Position numbers and translations under genes: made by a program | Notes under the pieces: model-generated | Database searches by the model: none | The model's input: only the letters and a program-made list of their open reading frames with translations | Told to the model about the DNA's origin: nothing | In this document: piece after piece, positions 14,994 through 23,819 of the stretch | Numbering within the stretch: the stretch's first letter is position 1 | How the letters are laid out: every line of letters begins with the position of its first letter | Source: Thermoproteales archaeon | Lineage (GTDB): Archaea > Thermoproteota > Thermoprotei > Thermofilales > Thermofilaceae | Assembly: GCA_021163245.1 (NCBI GenBank) | Contig: JAGGXB010000131.1 | Coordinates: 1-36,430, forward strand | DNA length: 36,430 nucleotides | Direction: 5' to 3'

Positions 14994-17732
14994 ATGAGGG
15001 AAGATCTAGTAAATTTACCATTCTTTATCGAAAATGGATTTAACAAAAAAAGGTGTAAGGCTTGTGGCAAAATATTTTGGACCCTTAATAATGAATCTGA
15101 ATACTGTGGAGACCAACCCTGTGTTGACTACGAATTTATAGGTAATCCTATAAAGGTGAGTTTTTCTTCAATCAGTGAAGTAAGAAAAGCATTCATAGAT
15201 TTCTTTAAAAGACATGAACATACACCTATAAAGAGATATCCTGTCGTTGCGAGATGGAGAGATGATGTTTTTTTAGTAGGCGCGTCAATTTATGATTTTC
15301 AACCTTGGGTTACAGAAGGATTAGTTAATCCTCCAGCAAATCCATTAGTTATTTCGCAACCTAGTATTAGGCTTACTGATGTAGATAATGTCGGTAGAAC
15401 AGGTAGGCACCTAACGGGTTTTGAGATGATGGCTCATCATGCATTTAATATTCGAGGAATGAATATTTACTGGGTAAATGAGACAGTTGAGTATGCGTTT
15501 AAATTATTAACCGAGGTTTATAAGATACCGCCTGATGAGATTTCGTTTAAATTTGATTGGTGGAGTGGAGGTGGGAATGCGGGAGAGGACTATGAAGTAT
15601 TGGTTAGAGGATTAGAGGTGGCTACACTTGTTTTTATGCATTATAAGTTGGTAGATGATAATCCTATAGAAATGGAAAATAGGATAGTAGATACTGGTTA
15701 TGGTTTAGAAAGAATATTCTGGTTAATAAAGGGTACTTCTACCATATATGAAAGTGTATTTGAGGGTCTTATTAAAGAGCTTGTTGAATATATAGGGTTG
15801 GAACCAGTTCCGAAAGATATAATGTTTTCATTAGCAAAGAAGATGGGAAGGTTGGATTATAAAGAATATGAAATGACTCAAAAGATTAAAAAGGAAATAG
15901 CTAATATTCATGGTTTATCGCTTGAAAAACTTGAAATGTTCCTGAGACCGTATGAATCTCTGTATGCTGTATTAGATCATAGTAGAACTGTTTTATGGAT
16001 GATTGGTGATGGTATTGTTCCATCAAATGTAGGAGCTGGATATCTTGCTAGACTATTAATTCGTAGAGGTATTAGGTATTTAAAATATCTTAAAACTGAT
16101 TTAAGTTTTAGTGATATTTTAAATAAACAGATCATGTATTGGAAGAGTGATTTTCCAGAGTATCTTAGGATTAAGGATGAGATTTTAGATATTGTTAGTT
16201 ATGAAGAAGCTAAATATGAAGAAACTATACGAAGAGGAAAAAGAATAGTTAAGAATATTTTGTCGAGATTATCTGAAAAAGGAGCTAAAACATTTCCTGT
16301 AAAAGAATTAGTAACATTGTATGATTCCCATGGTATAACGCCAGATTTAGTCGAGGAGGTGGCCAAAGAGTATAATATCAATGTTGTTAAGGGTTATGAT
16401 TTTTATTCTATGCTAGCTGAGAGACATGAAAAGACGAAGAAAACAAAGGTTGTTGAAGAATATATAATAAAAATCAAGGATAAAGTAGAAGGTCTACCAC
16501 CTACTGTTTCATTGTATTATATTGATTCCAATATTAGATCTTTTAGGGCAAAGGTGCTTAAGAAGCTTGATGATAAATATTTGGTTTTTGACAGAACTGC
16601 TTTTTATCCAGAGGGTGGTGGTCAGCCTGCAGATATAGGGGAGATTTATTTCGATAATGGGAAGTGCGATGTAAAATGGGTGGGAAAAATTGGAGGAGTA
16701 ATTATACATATGTGTGAAGGAGTTCTTCCTGAAGAAGGAGATAATGTAGTGGGTGTAATCAACTATAATCGTAGAAAAATGCTTATGAGAAATCATACAG
16801 CTACGCATATTATTTTGGGTGCAGCTAAAAGGGTGCTTGGCAAACATATTTGGCAAACTGGTGCACAGAAAGGTATAGATCAGTCTAGGCTAGACATAAC
16901 GCATCATAGGAGGATTACTAGAGAAGAAATTGAAAAAATTGAATCTTTGGCAAATATGGTAGTGATGGAAAATAGACGTGTAAATAAGTTTTTTATGGAT
17001 AGGATTGAAGCTGAGAGTAAATACGGTTTTACTCTATATCAGGGAGGTGTTGTTCCTGAACCAGTTCTAAGGATTGTAGAAGTTGAAGGTTGGGATGTTG
17101 AAGCATGTGGAGGAATTCATTGTAGTTTTACTGGCGAAATAGGTCTTATAAAGATTATAAGAGTAGAGAGAATCCAGGATGGTGTTTCAAGAATAATATT
17201 TAAGGTTGGTAGATCTGCTCTAGACTATATTCATGAGAATGAAAGAATACTAAATAATATTTGTGAATTTCTTAGAACAGAGCCTAAAAAATTAGAAACA
17301 AGAATTAGAGAAATAATACAGGAGAATAAAAGGCTTAGCAAAAATATTTCTAAATTTGAAGAGTTTCTTGTTAAGAATAGGGCTATTGAGCTCTACCAGA
17401 AGAAAGGTAAAAAAGTGAATGATTTCTTTATAATCGTAGAGAGATTAGAGGAAGATTCAAATAGAGTTAAGGAAATAGCCTTAGCGTGTGGTAAGGCTAA
17501 TGATTCTTCTATTGTTCTGTTACTAGGTAATAATGGATATTTTGTCATAAAAGTGGGTGAAAAAGTTATTAAAGAGGGTTTGACGGCTAAAAGAATATTT
17601 CAGAGTCTATTTAAGCCACTGGGATGGAGAGGTGGTGGAAGTGAGGATTTAGTACAAGGTAGGGCCATAGAATATAGTATTGAGAAAATAGAGAGAAAAA
17701 TAGCTGAGTTTGTTAAAAATTATGAGCGTTAG
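14994..17732 (+). CDS. alaS: Alanine-tRNA ligase
   Basis: Charges tRNA-Ala in the cytoplasm. It has 912 residues, the archaeal length. Archaeal-type N-terminus with a four-Cys knuckle (CKACGKIFWT and CGDQPC), class II catalytic core (RPSIR-like SQPSIRLTDVDNVG, TGFEMMAHHAFN, MENRIVDTGYGLERIFWL), then the editing domain with zinc ligands in NHTATHIILG (about residues 600-605) and CGGIHC (about 705-710), and a C-terminal helical plus DHHA1-like region ending in WRGGGSEDLVQG. GGTGGTG lies upstream of ATG 14994. Overlaps the next gene by 11 bases. Confidence 0.97.
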   Translation: MREDLVNLPFFIENGFNKKRCKACGKIFWTLNNESEYCGDQPCVDYEFIGNPIKVSFSSISEVRKAFIDFFKRHEHTPIKRYPVVARWRDDVFLVGASIYDFQPWVTEGLVNPPANPLVISQPSIRLTDVDNVGRTGRHLTGFEMMAHHAFNIRGMNIYWVNETVEYAFKLLTEVYKIPPDEISFKFDWWSGGGNAGEDYEVLVRGLEVATLVFMHYKLVDDNPIEMENRIVDTGYGLERIFWLIKGTSTIYESVFEGLIKELVEYIGLEPVPKDIMFSLAKKMGRLDYKEYEMTQKIKKEIANIHGLSLEKLEMFLRPYESLYAVLDHSRTVLWMIGDGIVPSNVGAGYLARLLIRRGIRYLKYLKTDLSFSDILNKQIMYWKSDFPEYLRIKDEILDIVSYEEAKYEETIRRGKRIVKNILSRLSEKGAKTFPVKELVTLYDSHGITPDLVEEVAKEYNINVVKGYDFYSMLAERHEKTKKTKVVEEYIIKIKDKVEGLPPTVSLYYIDSNIRSFRAKVLKKLDDKYLVFDRTAFYPEGGGQPADIGEIYFDNGKCDVKWVGKIGGVIIHMCEGVLPEEGDNVVGVINYNRRKMLMRNHTATHIILGAAKRVLGKHIWQTGAQKGIDQSRLDITHHRRITREEIEKIESLANMVVMENRRVNKFFMDRIEAESKYGFTLYQGGVVPEPVLRIVEVEGWDVEACGGIHCSFTGEIGLIKIIRVERIQDGVSRIIFKVGRSALDYIHENERILNNICEFLRTEPKKLETRIREIIQENKRLSKNISKFEEFLVKNRAIELYQKKGKKVNDFFIIVERLEEDSNRVKEIALACGKANDSSIVLLLGNNGYFVIKVGEKVIKEGLTAKRIFQSLFKPLGWRGGGSEDLVQGRAIEYSIEKIERKIAEFVKNYER

Positions 17733-18447
17733 GTTTCATAAAAATTATAAACGTATTTCTCTTATTTTTAGTGATAGTTTGAAATATGCCGTGGAGGATT
17801 TCTTTTTCCTTTTAAACAGAGGATATAATAGAAGTTCTTCATTAGATTTAGTGACAGCTAGATACAGATTAAGTAGGCTTGAAAGATTATTGCTTTATAG
17901 AGCTGTGTTTAGTAGAACTGTTTCACTTGATAGAAGGAGAAAAACTTTATCTAGCAAAAAAATAATAAATGAAAAAATATTGGTAGATGGCTTTAATGTT
18001 TTATCAACTATACAGTCTGCTTTATTGGGAGATGTGTTGGTTAGAGGAACTGATAATATTATAAGAGATATGTCGGCATATGTCCGTAAAATTAAGGTTT
18101 CAAATTTTCTAATTACGTCTCTCTTTATTTCATTATTTTTTATCTCCCGTTTTTTTCCAAAATATGTTATCTATGTTTTTGATTCACAAGTTAGCAGAAG
18201 TTTACTCATGTTGCGAATTTTATCCTGTTTTTCTAAAAAAGCTAGTTTTCGAGTTTCAGGAAAATTAGCAAAGAATGCTGACAAATATATTGTTATGCAT
18301 GCTGATGAGTTTATAGTTGCTTCAAGTGACTCTGTTATTGTTGATAGGGTAAATAGAGTATTTGATATGGGTGGTGAAATAGCAGAAATTATATCAATAG
18401 AAACGATAATAGATTTATCAGATTTATTGGATGGTTTAAGGGTGTAA
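17722..18447 (+). CDS. DUF434-like protein (PIN-like C-terminal part)
   Basis: A protein of 241 residues resembling the archaeal DUF434/DUF5616 group. The N-terminal part (about 1-60) contains SDSLKYAVEDFFFLLNRGYNR and RYRLSRLERLLLYRAV. The middle begins with ILVDGFNVLSTIQSAL, an acidic strand-loop typical of PIN/NYN-like nucleases, and the C-terminal half has further Asp residues (VFDSQVS, ASSDSVIVDRV). Nuclease activity is inferred only. Residues ~125-165 are unusually hydrophobic. ATG 17722 overlaps the alaS end, so the two are co-transcribed. Confidence 0.8.
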   Translation: MSVRFHKNYKRISLIFSDSLKYAVEDFFFLLNRGYNRSSSLDLVTARYRLSRLERLLLYRAVFSRTVSLDRRRKTLSSKKIINEKILVDGFNVLSTIQSALLGDVLVRGTDNIIRDMSAYVRKIKVSNFLITSLFISLFFISRFFPKYVIYVFDSQVSRSLLMLRILSCFSKKASFRVSGKLAKNADKYIVMHADEFIVASSDSVIVDRVNRVFDMGGEIAEIISIETIIDLSDLLDGLRV

Positions 18448-18449
18448 TT

Positions 18450-18818
18450 ATGAGAAAAATATCTCCACGTGAGCTTAGGAGACTTTCACAGAGAATGGGT
18501 TTAAATTTAGAGGAAATTGAGAATGTTGAAGAAGTTATTATAAAGCTACCTAGTAAAGAATTGGTTATAAATAATCCAAAGGTTTCTGTAATGTCGTTTA
18601 AAGGAGAAAAAATATTCCAGGTTATGGGCGAGGTTAGTGAAAGAGAAAGAAGTGACGAGATTAAAGAAGAAAAGATTGAGATACCCGAGGAAGATGTTCA
18701 ATTAGTTGCTGCTCAGACAGGAGTTTCACTTGAAGAAGCGCGTAAAGCTCTAGAAGAAACACAGGGAGACCTAGCACAGGCTATAATACTGTTAAACGCA
18801 AGAAAAAGTACAGGGTAA
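18450..18818 (+). CDS. nac: Nascent polypeptide-associated complex protein (archaeal NAC)
   Basis: Homodimeric ribosome-bound chaperone acting at the tunnel exit. It has 122 residues: a basic N-terminus (RELRRLSQRMG), the NAC beta-barrel (about 25-70, with KELVINNPKVSVMSFKGEKIFQVMG in parts), a charged linker, and a C-terminal UBA domain (VQLVAAQTGVSLEEARKAL, GDLAQAIILL). GGGTG precedes ATG 18450. Position three bases after the DUF434-like gene indicates one operon. Confidence 0.95.
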   Translation: MRKISPRELRRLSQRMGLNLEEIENVEEVIIKLPSKELVINNPKVSVMSFKGEKIFQVMGEVSERERSDEIKEEKIEIPEEDVQLVAAQTGVSLEEARKALEETQGDLAQAIILLNARKSTG

Positions 18819-18824
18819 AAACTA

Positions 18825-19424
18825 ATGTTATCGAATTATAAATACATAGTTGAAAAACTTTTAGAAAAATTGTTTAGAGACTATAATTTTCTATCCTTTT
18901 TTTCACCTAATTTACTAACTGTTCTAGGCTTATTTTTCTCTCTATGTATATTAATGGTATTAGAATTCTTTATTTTTGACCCGAATACTTTGTTGTTAAT
19001 CATAGTTTTTTTGATTTTATTATCTGGATTAATGGATGTATTGGATGGATATGTAGCTCGACGCTACAATAAAGTTAGTAATTTCGGCGCTTTTTTAGAT
19101 TCAACTCTTGACAGAATATCAGATGCTGTTTATGCCTATATATTTTTTAAGTTAAATTTAGTTAATGATATTTTTTTCCTATTGCTCCTAACTGGTTTTT
19201 TTCTTACCAGCTATAGTAGAGCCAGAGCTGAAGGTATTGGAATAGAAATGAAAGGTATAGGGATAGTTGAACGTAGTGAAAGGATACTATTAATAATCGG
19301 AATTCTAAGCATAGCCTTCTTTAATAAAACGTTATCCCAATACGGTATTTTTATACTGTTATTATTAACCTGGATTAGTGTTTTTCAAAGAATTCTTCAT
19401 GTTTATACGTCTACGTCAAAATAG
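18825..19424 (+). CDS. CDP-alcohol phosphatidyltransferase (archaetidylinositol phosphate synthase-like)
   Basis: Integral membrane enzyme of 199 residues for archaeal phospholipid head-group attachment. The signature DG-x2-AR-x8-G-x3-D-x3-D is visible in DGYVARRYN...GAFLDSTLD. Several hydrophobic helices follow. The closest archaeal use is joining CDP-archaeol with inositol phosphate, but glycerol-phosphate or serine substrates cannot be excluded from sequence. It lies in the alaS-NAC operon, six bases after NAC. Confidence 0.87.
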   Translation: MLSNYKYIVEKLLEKLFRDYNFLSFFSPNLLTVLGLFFSLCILMVLEFFIFDPNTLLLIIVFLILLSGLMDVLDGYVARRYNKVSNFGAFLDSTLDRISDAVYAYIFFKLNLVNDIFFLLLLTGFFLTSYSRARAEGIGIEMKGIGIVERSERILLIIGILSIAFFNKTLSQYGIFILLLLTWISVFQRILHVYTSTSK

Positions 19425-19434
19425 GTGTTTGATC

Positions 19435-20487
19435 ATGATTGAAATAGACGGTTCGTATGGTGAAGGAGGTGGACAGTTACTTAGATATAGTATAGCTCTC
19501 GCTGCATTATTACGAAAGGATATACATATATTTAATATTAGGGCTAAAAGATCAAATCCGGGATTGAGAAGACAGCATTTGACTGCTATCAAAATTATCT
19601 CTAAATTTGTAGATGGCAGGGTCGAAGGATTAGAAGTAGGCTCTAAAGAAATATACTTTTATCCTCGTCAAAATCCTAGACCGGGAAAGTATTTCTTCGA
19701 CATAGGTACTGCAGGGAGTATTCCGTTGCTTTTGCAGGCTGTGTTACCTGTAATGCTGGCCGCTCGTGGAGAAATAAGATTAGAATTAAAAGGAGGTACA
19801 ATTGTTCGTTGGTCTCCACCTATAATATATATTGATAGGGTTCTAGTTCCGTTACTGAGATTTTTTGGCGCTAAAATAAAGGTTGAAACTATTAGACATG
19901 GTTTTTATCCGCGTGGAGGGGGATTAGTGATAGCAAACACTAAGTTTTCTTATCCCCTACAGAATGTTAATTTTGGATTTTTTTCCCATATTAAAGAAAT
20001 TGGAGGTATATCATATGTTGGAAATCTTCCGGTGCATATAGCTGAAAGACAGGCTAAAAGTGCAGAAAGAATATTGAAGAAATATGGATACATTAAATAT
20101 CTTAAGAAAATTGAAATAGATACATCTACACCTGCTATCGATAAGGGAACCTGTATTGTTTTATGGGCGCTAACAGACAATAGTGTAATTGGAGGTGATT
20201 CAATAGGAGAAAGAGGTAAGCCAGCAGAAAAAGTTGGGGAAGAAGCAGCAATGGCTTTAGTAGATATTCTTGAAGCTGGCGTGGCTATTGATCCACATGC
20301 TTTAGATAACTTAATAATTTATATGTCTCTGGCAGATGGTTTATCTAGGGTTATTGCTAATGATTTAACGTCTCATGCAAGAACTGCTATAGATATATGT
20401 TCGCGAATAACAGGTGCAGAATTTAGAGTAAATAAAAAAGGAAAATTTGTGGAAATAATAGCGAGAGGAATAGGCTACAAGAGTTAA
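19435..20487 (+). CDS. rtcA: RNA 3'-terminal phosphate cyclase
   Basis: Converts RNA 3'-phosphate ends to 2',3'-cyclic phosphates using ATP. It has 350 residues from ATG 19435: MIEIDGSYGEGGGQLLRYSI, RAKRSNPGLRRQHLTAIK, GTAGSIPLLLQ, HGFYPRGGG, and the nucleotide-accepting histidine region DPHALDNLIIYMSLADG. GGTG at 19424-19427 lies before the ATG; an upstream in-frame extension would run into the previous gene. Last gene of the alaS unit. Its stop interlocks with the stop of the convergent neighbour (TTAA). An RNA-end enzyme is of interest in a genome with tiny RNA introns, but no direct link is shown. Confidence 0.95.
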   Translation: MIEIDGSYGEGGGQLLRYSIALAALLRKDIHIFNIRAKRSNPGLRRQHLTAIKIISKFVDGRVEGLEVGSKEIYFYPRQNPRPGKYFFDIGTAGSIPLLLQAVLPVMLAARGEIRLELKGGTIVRWSPPIIYIDRVLVPLLRFFGAKIKVETIRHGFYPRGGGLVIANTKFSYPLQNVNFGFFSHIKEIGGISYVGNLPVHIAERQAKSAERILKKYGYIKYLKKIEIDTSTPAIDKGTCIVLWALTDNSVIGGDSIGERGKPAEKVGEEAAMALVDILEAGVAIDPHALDNLIIYMSLADGLSRVIANDLTSHARTAIDICSRITGAEFRVNKKGKFVEIIARGIGYKS

Positions 20488-21287
20488 GAAAAATATATTT
20501 TTATTTTATCACCGGGGTTAATGTTCAAGATATTGGAAGCTGATCCTTGATTCACTGCAATTTCAAGTTTTTTACAACTATTTTCTTGAAGTAGAAGTTT
20601 ACCTTTCTGAACATGGCCAAAGCTCTTGACAAATGGAATTAAATATTGTTTTCCTTTTATTTCTACTAAAAATTTACCACCGAAAGTATAACCTTTTTCA
20701 AAAATGTATGAAGCCGAGATATTCGTGGCTATATTTCCAAAATCATCTATAAAATATACTATTCCCTCAACATATGTATCTTTCTCTAAAGGAGATTTGA
20801 CGGGTGTGTCAACCGGGTCATTTATCAAGGGTCCTATTTCCTCTAGCTTTGTTCCACAAGCTATATATGCCGAAACAGGAGCGAATATATCTCTTCCATG
20901 AAACGTATATGAGATATTTTGAAGCATATATTTTTTGTTCTTGATCTCGTGAATCTCTAATATTTTATCTAGTGTAGCGGGTCTTATAAGAACACCATTA
21001 TCAGGTCCTACAAAGAAATAGTTTTTAGTTCTTATTATAAGTGGTCTTCTAGATGTTCCTACTCCTGGATCGATCACAACTGTAAAGATAGTGTTTTTAG
21101 GAAAATAATGAAATGAACATTCGAGAACATATGAAGCCTCTATTATATTCCATTTTGTTAAAGAATGTGATATATCAACTATTTTACTCTCTGGACATAT
21201 GGAATATACTACGGCTTTCATGGATGCTACATATGGATTCTTGAGGCCGAAATCTGTTAAAAATGCGATTATAGGATATTGCTCCAT
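20484..21287 (-). CDS. SAM hydroxide adenosyltransferase (DUF62 family)
   Basis: Splits S-adenosylmethionine with water/hydroxide into adenosine and methionine, related to the bacterial fluorinase/chlorinase. It has 267 residues. Family motifs are IAFLTDFGLKNPYV at the N-terminus, VVIDPGVGTSRRPL, FVGPDNGVLIRP and the FHGRDIFAPVSAYIA segment with the catalytic His, then a C-terminal beta domain. No ribosome site is seen close to the ATG, so a leaderless transcript is likely. It diverges from the Cgi121 gene across 54 bases. Confidence 0.93.
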   Translation of the reverse strand: MEQYPIIAFLTDFGLKNPYVASMKAVVYSICPESKIVDISHSLTKWNIIEASYVLECSFHYFPKNTIFTVVIDPGVGTSRRPLIIRTKNYFFVGPDNGVLIRPATLDKILEIHEIKNKKYMLQNISYTFHGRDIFAPVSAYIACGTKLEEIGPLINDPVDTPVKSPLEKDTYVEGIVYFIDDFGNIATNISASYIFEKGYTFGGKFLVEIKGKQYLIPFVKSFGHVQKGKLLLQENSCKKLEIAVNQGSASNILNINPGDKIKIYFS

Positions 21288-21341
21288 AAAATTAATAATA
21301 AATTCATGAATTATTAAGATATCAATACTAAGTGTTAAAAA

Positions 21342-21899
21342 ATGATTAAAGAGATATGGATAGAAGAAGATAAATATATCGTTGATGTTTCATATTATAC
21401 TTTGAAAAAGATAAAGTTCAAGAAATTGTTAGAAGAGGTCAAAAAAATTGAAGAAAATACATGCAGTATAGTTGCTATTAACTCGGACTATGTAATAAGC
21501 TTAATCAATATAATAGTTGCTATTCAGTATGCATTAAGAGCTTTCAAAAGAAATAAAAATATTTCTCGTATGTTTCCAATAGAAGTATTATTATATCTAG
21601 CTGGGAGAAGGGAAATTTCAACTACTTTAGAATATTTTTCTTCCAATAAAATAATAGAAGATGTTATTATTGCTATTATTTGTAAAAATAAAGATAATAT
21701 AGAAACAATGAAGAATAAACTTATAGAAAAATTCAGATTAAAGGAATCCGAAATACCAATAAATGTTGAAAAAATAAAAAGGATTAGAGAGTTTTACAAT
21801 ATAACAAATAAGGAGATAGAGACTACTTTTTCAAAGAATCTAGAAGATGCATTAGTTAAGTTAATCGCAATTCGTTCAGCTTTTCTCTCTATAACTTAA
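21342..21899 (+). CDS. cgi121: KEOPS complex subunit Cgi121
   Basis: tRNA-binding subunit of KEOPS, the complex that makes t6A37 in ANN-decoding tRNAs. It has 185 residues. The family core is seen in VAIQYALRAFKRNKNISRM and PIEVLLYLAGRREISTTLEYF, followed by the C-terminal alpha/beta part with AIICKNKDNIETMKN. No strong ribosome site is seen before ATG 21342. Its last 24 bases overlap the end of the convergent THUMP gene. Confidence 0.9.
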   Translation: MIKEIWIEEDKYIVDVSYYTLKKIKFKKLLEEVKKIEENTCSIVAINSDYVISLINIIVAIQYALRAFKRNKNISRMFPIEVLLYLAGRREISTTLEYFSSNKIIEDVIIAIICKNKDNIETMKNKLIEKFRLKESEIPINVEKIKRIREFYNITNKEIETTFSKNLEDALVKLIAIRSAFLSIT

Positions 21900-22430
21900 T
21901 CTTTTCTTTCTTCTAATTATCTCTAATGATACTATATCATCAGGATTTAGAATAGATATCCCAGCTTCTTCACCAATAATATCTATCCATATAATTTTAT
22001 CAGGATTTTCAAGGTCTACTTTGTTCTCAAGATTGGGTGCAATTGCTCCGATTATATTTTCACTTCTCATGTCCGTTAATCTTTTCCTAATAGTAATCCT
22101 ATATTTTTGTTTTTTATCAAGCATGCTTTGTGCAAGTTTTAGTGCTTCTTCTTTAATATTTTCAATATTATTAATAGTTGTTAATTGTATAGGAACAATT
22201 TTTAATATAAATCTGAAATACCAGGGATTTTCACAAGCTTTTCTTTTTAATTCTCTAACTACATAAAATGGATCAAGTGATGTTCTAGCTACCAATAATC
22301 CAGGTAGTCCAGTTTTTCCAATAATTATATCGTCATCACCTAGCTCCTTTAAAAAATACCATAACTCAGATATACAATCTTCTTCTCTGCCTCTTATAGT
22401 AGAGACTACAAGGTTAAACCTTTTCAACAT
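21876..22430 (-). CDS. THUMP-domain protein (Tan1-like tRNA acetylation adaptor)
   Basis: A 184-residue RNA-binding protein. It starts FNLVVSTIRGREEDCISELWYFLKEL and has the THUMP core in the second half (KYRITIRKRLTDMRS, IGAIAPNLENKVDLENPDKIIWIDIIGEEAGIS in parts). Archaeal stand-alone THUMP proteins of this length resemble Tan1, which presents tRNA to an acetyltransferase making ac4C. The partner is not in the window. Being next to Cgi121 groups two tRNA modification genes, although they converge. Confidence 0.88.
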   Translation of the reverse strand: MLKRFNLVVSTIRGREEDCISELWYFLKELGDDDIIIGKTGLPGLLVARTSLDPFYVVRELKRKACENPWYFRFILKIVPIQLTTINNIENIKEEALKLAQSMLDKKQKYRITIRKRLTDMRSENIIGAIAPNLENKVDLENPDKIIWIDIIGEEAGISILNPDDIVSLEIIRRKKRLSYREKS

Positions 22431-22469
22431 ATTGTTTCACAAAAAAGAGGTGATATAGAATGAAGATTT

Positions 22470-23207
22470 TTAAAGTTCTAGTTCTAACTCTTCTTCTCCT
22501 AATTCTATTGCAGCTCTTTCTTCTATTCGTTCGACGGTTCCATCTCGAATCCAGACAATCCTATCACTTACATCTATCATTTTAAGATCATGAGTAGCTA
22601 CAATTACCGTAACTTCTCTTTCTTGATTTAACTCCTTTAATAAATGAACTATTTTTAGTCCTGTGTTTAAGTCAAGATTTCCTGTCGGCTCGTCGGCTAG
22701 GACTATTGCTGGATCATTGGCTAAAGCCCTGGCTATAGCAACTCTCTGCTGCTGACCACCAGACAGTTCGGTTGGTCTATGATGAAGTCTATCACCCAAT
22801 CCTACTCTTTCTAATAACTTTTTAGCTTTTTCTTCTCTTTGTCCTCTGGGAACACCTGCGAATATCATAGGTACAGTTACATTGTCTAAAGCTGTTAACA
22901 CTGGAATAAGGTTAAATGTCTGGAAAATATAACCGATCTTATGGCATCTTACCCATGCAAGTTGTTTGGCAGTCATTTTGGAAATATCTCTACCATCAAG
23001 ATAGACTTTACCTTTCGTAGGGTTGTCTAGGCCTCCTATCATATTAAACAATGTAGTTTTACCGGAGCCTGATGGACCTAAGATAGCTAGATATTCTCCA
23101 TATTTAATTTTTAGATTTATTCCTTTTAATGCTTTAACAGTCTCTCCCTTTAGAAAATAATATTTATGTAGATCTTCGGTTTCAACAACATAGTAGGTTT
23201 CAGTCAA
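22470..23207 (-). CDS. ABC transporter ATPase, MacB/LolD type
   Basis: A 245-residue ATP-binding subunit. It contains Walker A (GPSGSGKTT), Q-loop (YIFQTFNLIPVLTALDNV), signature LSGGQQQRVAIARALA, Walker B (IVLADEPTGNLD) and the switch His (VIVATHDLKM). The pattern is that of exporters that pair with FtsX/MacB-like permeases. No permease gene adjoins it, so its partner is elsewhere. GGTGAATAAAA precedes the ATG. The tail is acidic (EERAAIELGEEELELEL). Confidence 0.93.
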   Translation of the reverse strand: MTETYYVVETEDLHKYYFLKGETVKALKGINLKIKYGEYLAILGPSGSGKTTLFNMIGGLDNPTKGKVYLDGRDISKMTAKQLAWVRCHKIGYIFQTFNLIPVLTALDNVTVPMIFAGVPRGQREEKAKKLLERVGLGDRLHHRPTELSGGQQQRVAIARALANDPAIVLADEPTGNLDLNTGLKIVHLLKELNQEREVTVIVATHDLKMIDVSDRIVWIRDGTVERIEERAAIELGEEELELEL

Positions 23208-23461
23208 TTTTTATTCACCTTACATATTTATTTTGCACAATTATAATTAAAACCTTTATGTGTTTTAATAGTTTAATTCATAGTAATAAATATAGTCCTT
23301 AGATGATATTTATTAGATATATTCATGATTTGATTTTTTGGTTTTTGCAAAAACAAAAATATTTTCCGTATGTTATTCCCTATTTTGAAAAACGTAAGAT
23401 TAATATATTCGTTTGCAATATCATCTAAACCTTAGGTTAGCAAATTTATGGTGGAGAAATA
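23208..23461. promoter_or_regulatory. Longest intergenic region: divergent promoters with two inverted repeats
   Basis: About 254 bases between the divergent ABC ATPase and TFS-like genes. It holds a perfect 12-bp inverted repeat (TTAGATGATATT 23299-23310 and AATATCATCTAA 23417-23428) enclosing a perfect 14-nt palindrome GTTTTTGCAAAAAC (23341-23354). TTAATATATT at about 23400-23409 is a probable TATA box for the TFS-like gene. The repeats could bind regulators of either gene. No ORF with a ribosome site and no C/D RNA fits here. Confidence 0.5.
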
Positions 23462-23749
23462 ATGGTCGAGTTTTGTCCAAAGTGCGGCTCAATACTTGTT
23501 CCTGTTCGGAAGAAAGAAGGCTTGTTTCTAGTTTGTAAAAAGTGTGGTTATGAGAAAAAGGCATCAAAAAGTGCAGGATACAAGAAAAAAGAAAAAATTT
23601 CTGAGAATAAAAAGAATAAGCTTGTGATTATAACATCTTCTTCTATTACATCTAAAGAAAAATTACAAGAAGAAAGAGAGTTGTTGCAAGAATACTATGA
23701 GGTTTTTCTTGAGACTATGGAGGGAGAAGAAGGAGGCGGAGAAGAATAA
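23462..23749 (+). CDS. TFS/RpoM-like single zinc-ribbon protein (no catalytic ribbon)
   Basis: A 95-residue protein starting with an N-terminal zinc ribbon like that of transcript cleavage factor TFS or the RNA polymerase M/Rpb9 family: Cys5, Cys8 (CPKCG) and Cys25, Cys28 (CKKCG). A Lys-rich linker and a helix rich in Glu follow, ending EGEEGGGEE. The C-terminal ribbon with the Asp-Glu pair needed for RNA cleavage is absent, and the downstream bases do not encode it. It may therefore bind polymerase without cleaving. Exact role unknown. GGTGGAG precedes the start by a few bases. Confidence 0.8.
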   Translation: MVEFCPKCGSILVPVRKKEGLFLVCKKCGYEKKASKSAGYKKKEKISENKKNKLVIITSSSITSKEKLQEERELLQEYYEVFLETMEGEEGGGEE

Positions 23750-23760
23750 TATTATTTTTT

Positions 23761-23777
23761 AGATAAACTTTTTATCT
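23761..23777 (+). terminator. Hairpin between the TFS-like gene and ABCE1
   Basis: AGATAAA (23761-23767) pairs with TTTATCT (23771-23777) around CTT, followed by T-rich sequence. It can end the TFS-like transcript. The same stretch could also serve as an upstream promoter element for ABCE1. Confidence 0.35.
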
Positions 23778-23819
23778 TTAATTGTTTCTTTTAAATCATT
23801 CGATCTAGTGTGGATGACT

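Noticed and set aside
22460-22585. A 41-codon ORF (MKIFKVLVLTLLLL start) with GAGGTGAT upstream, antisense to the ABC ATPase end
   Set aside because: The Leu-rich stretch is simply the antisense of the Glu/Leu-rich ATPase tail. The frame lies almost wholly inside the real gene. The ribosome-like site alone is not enough.
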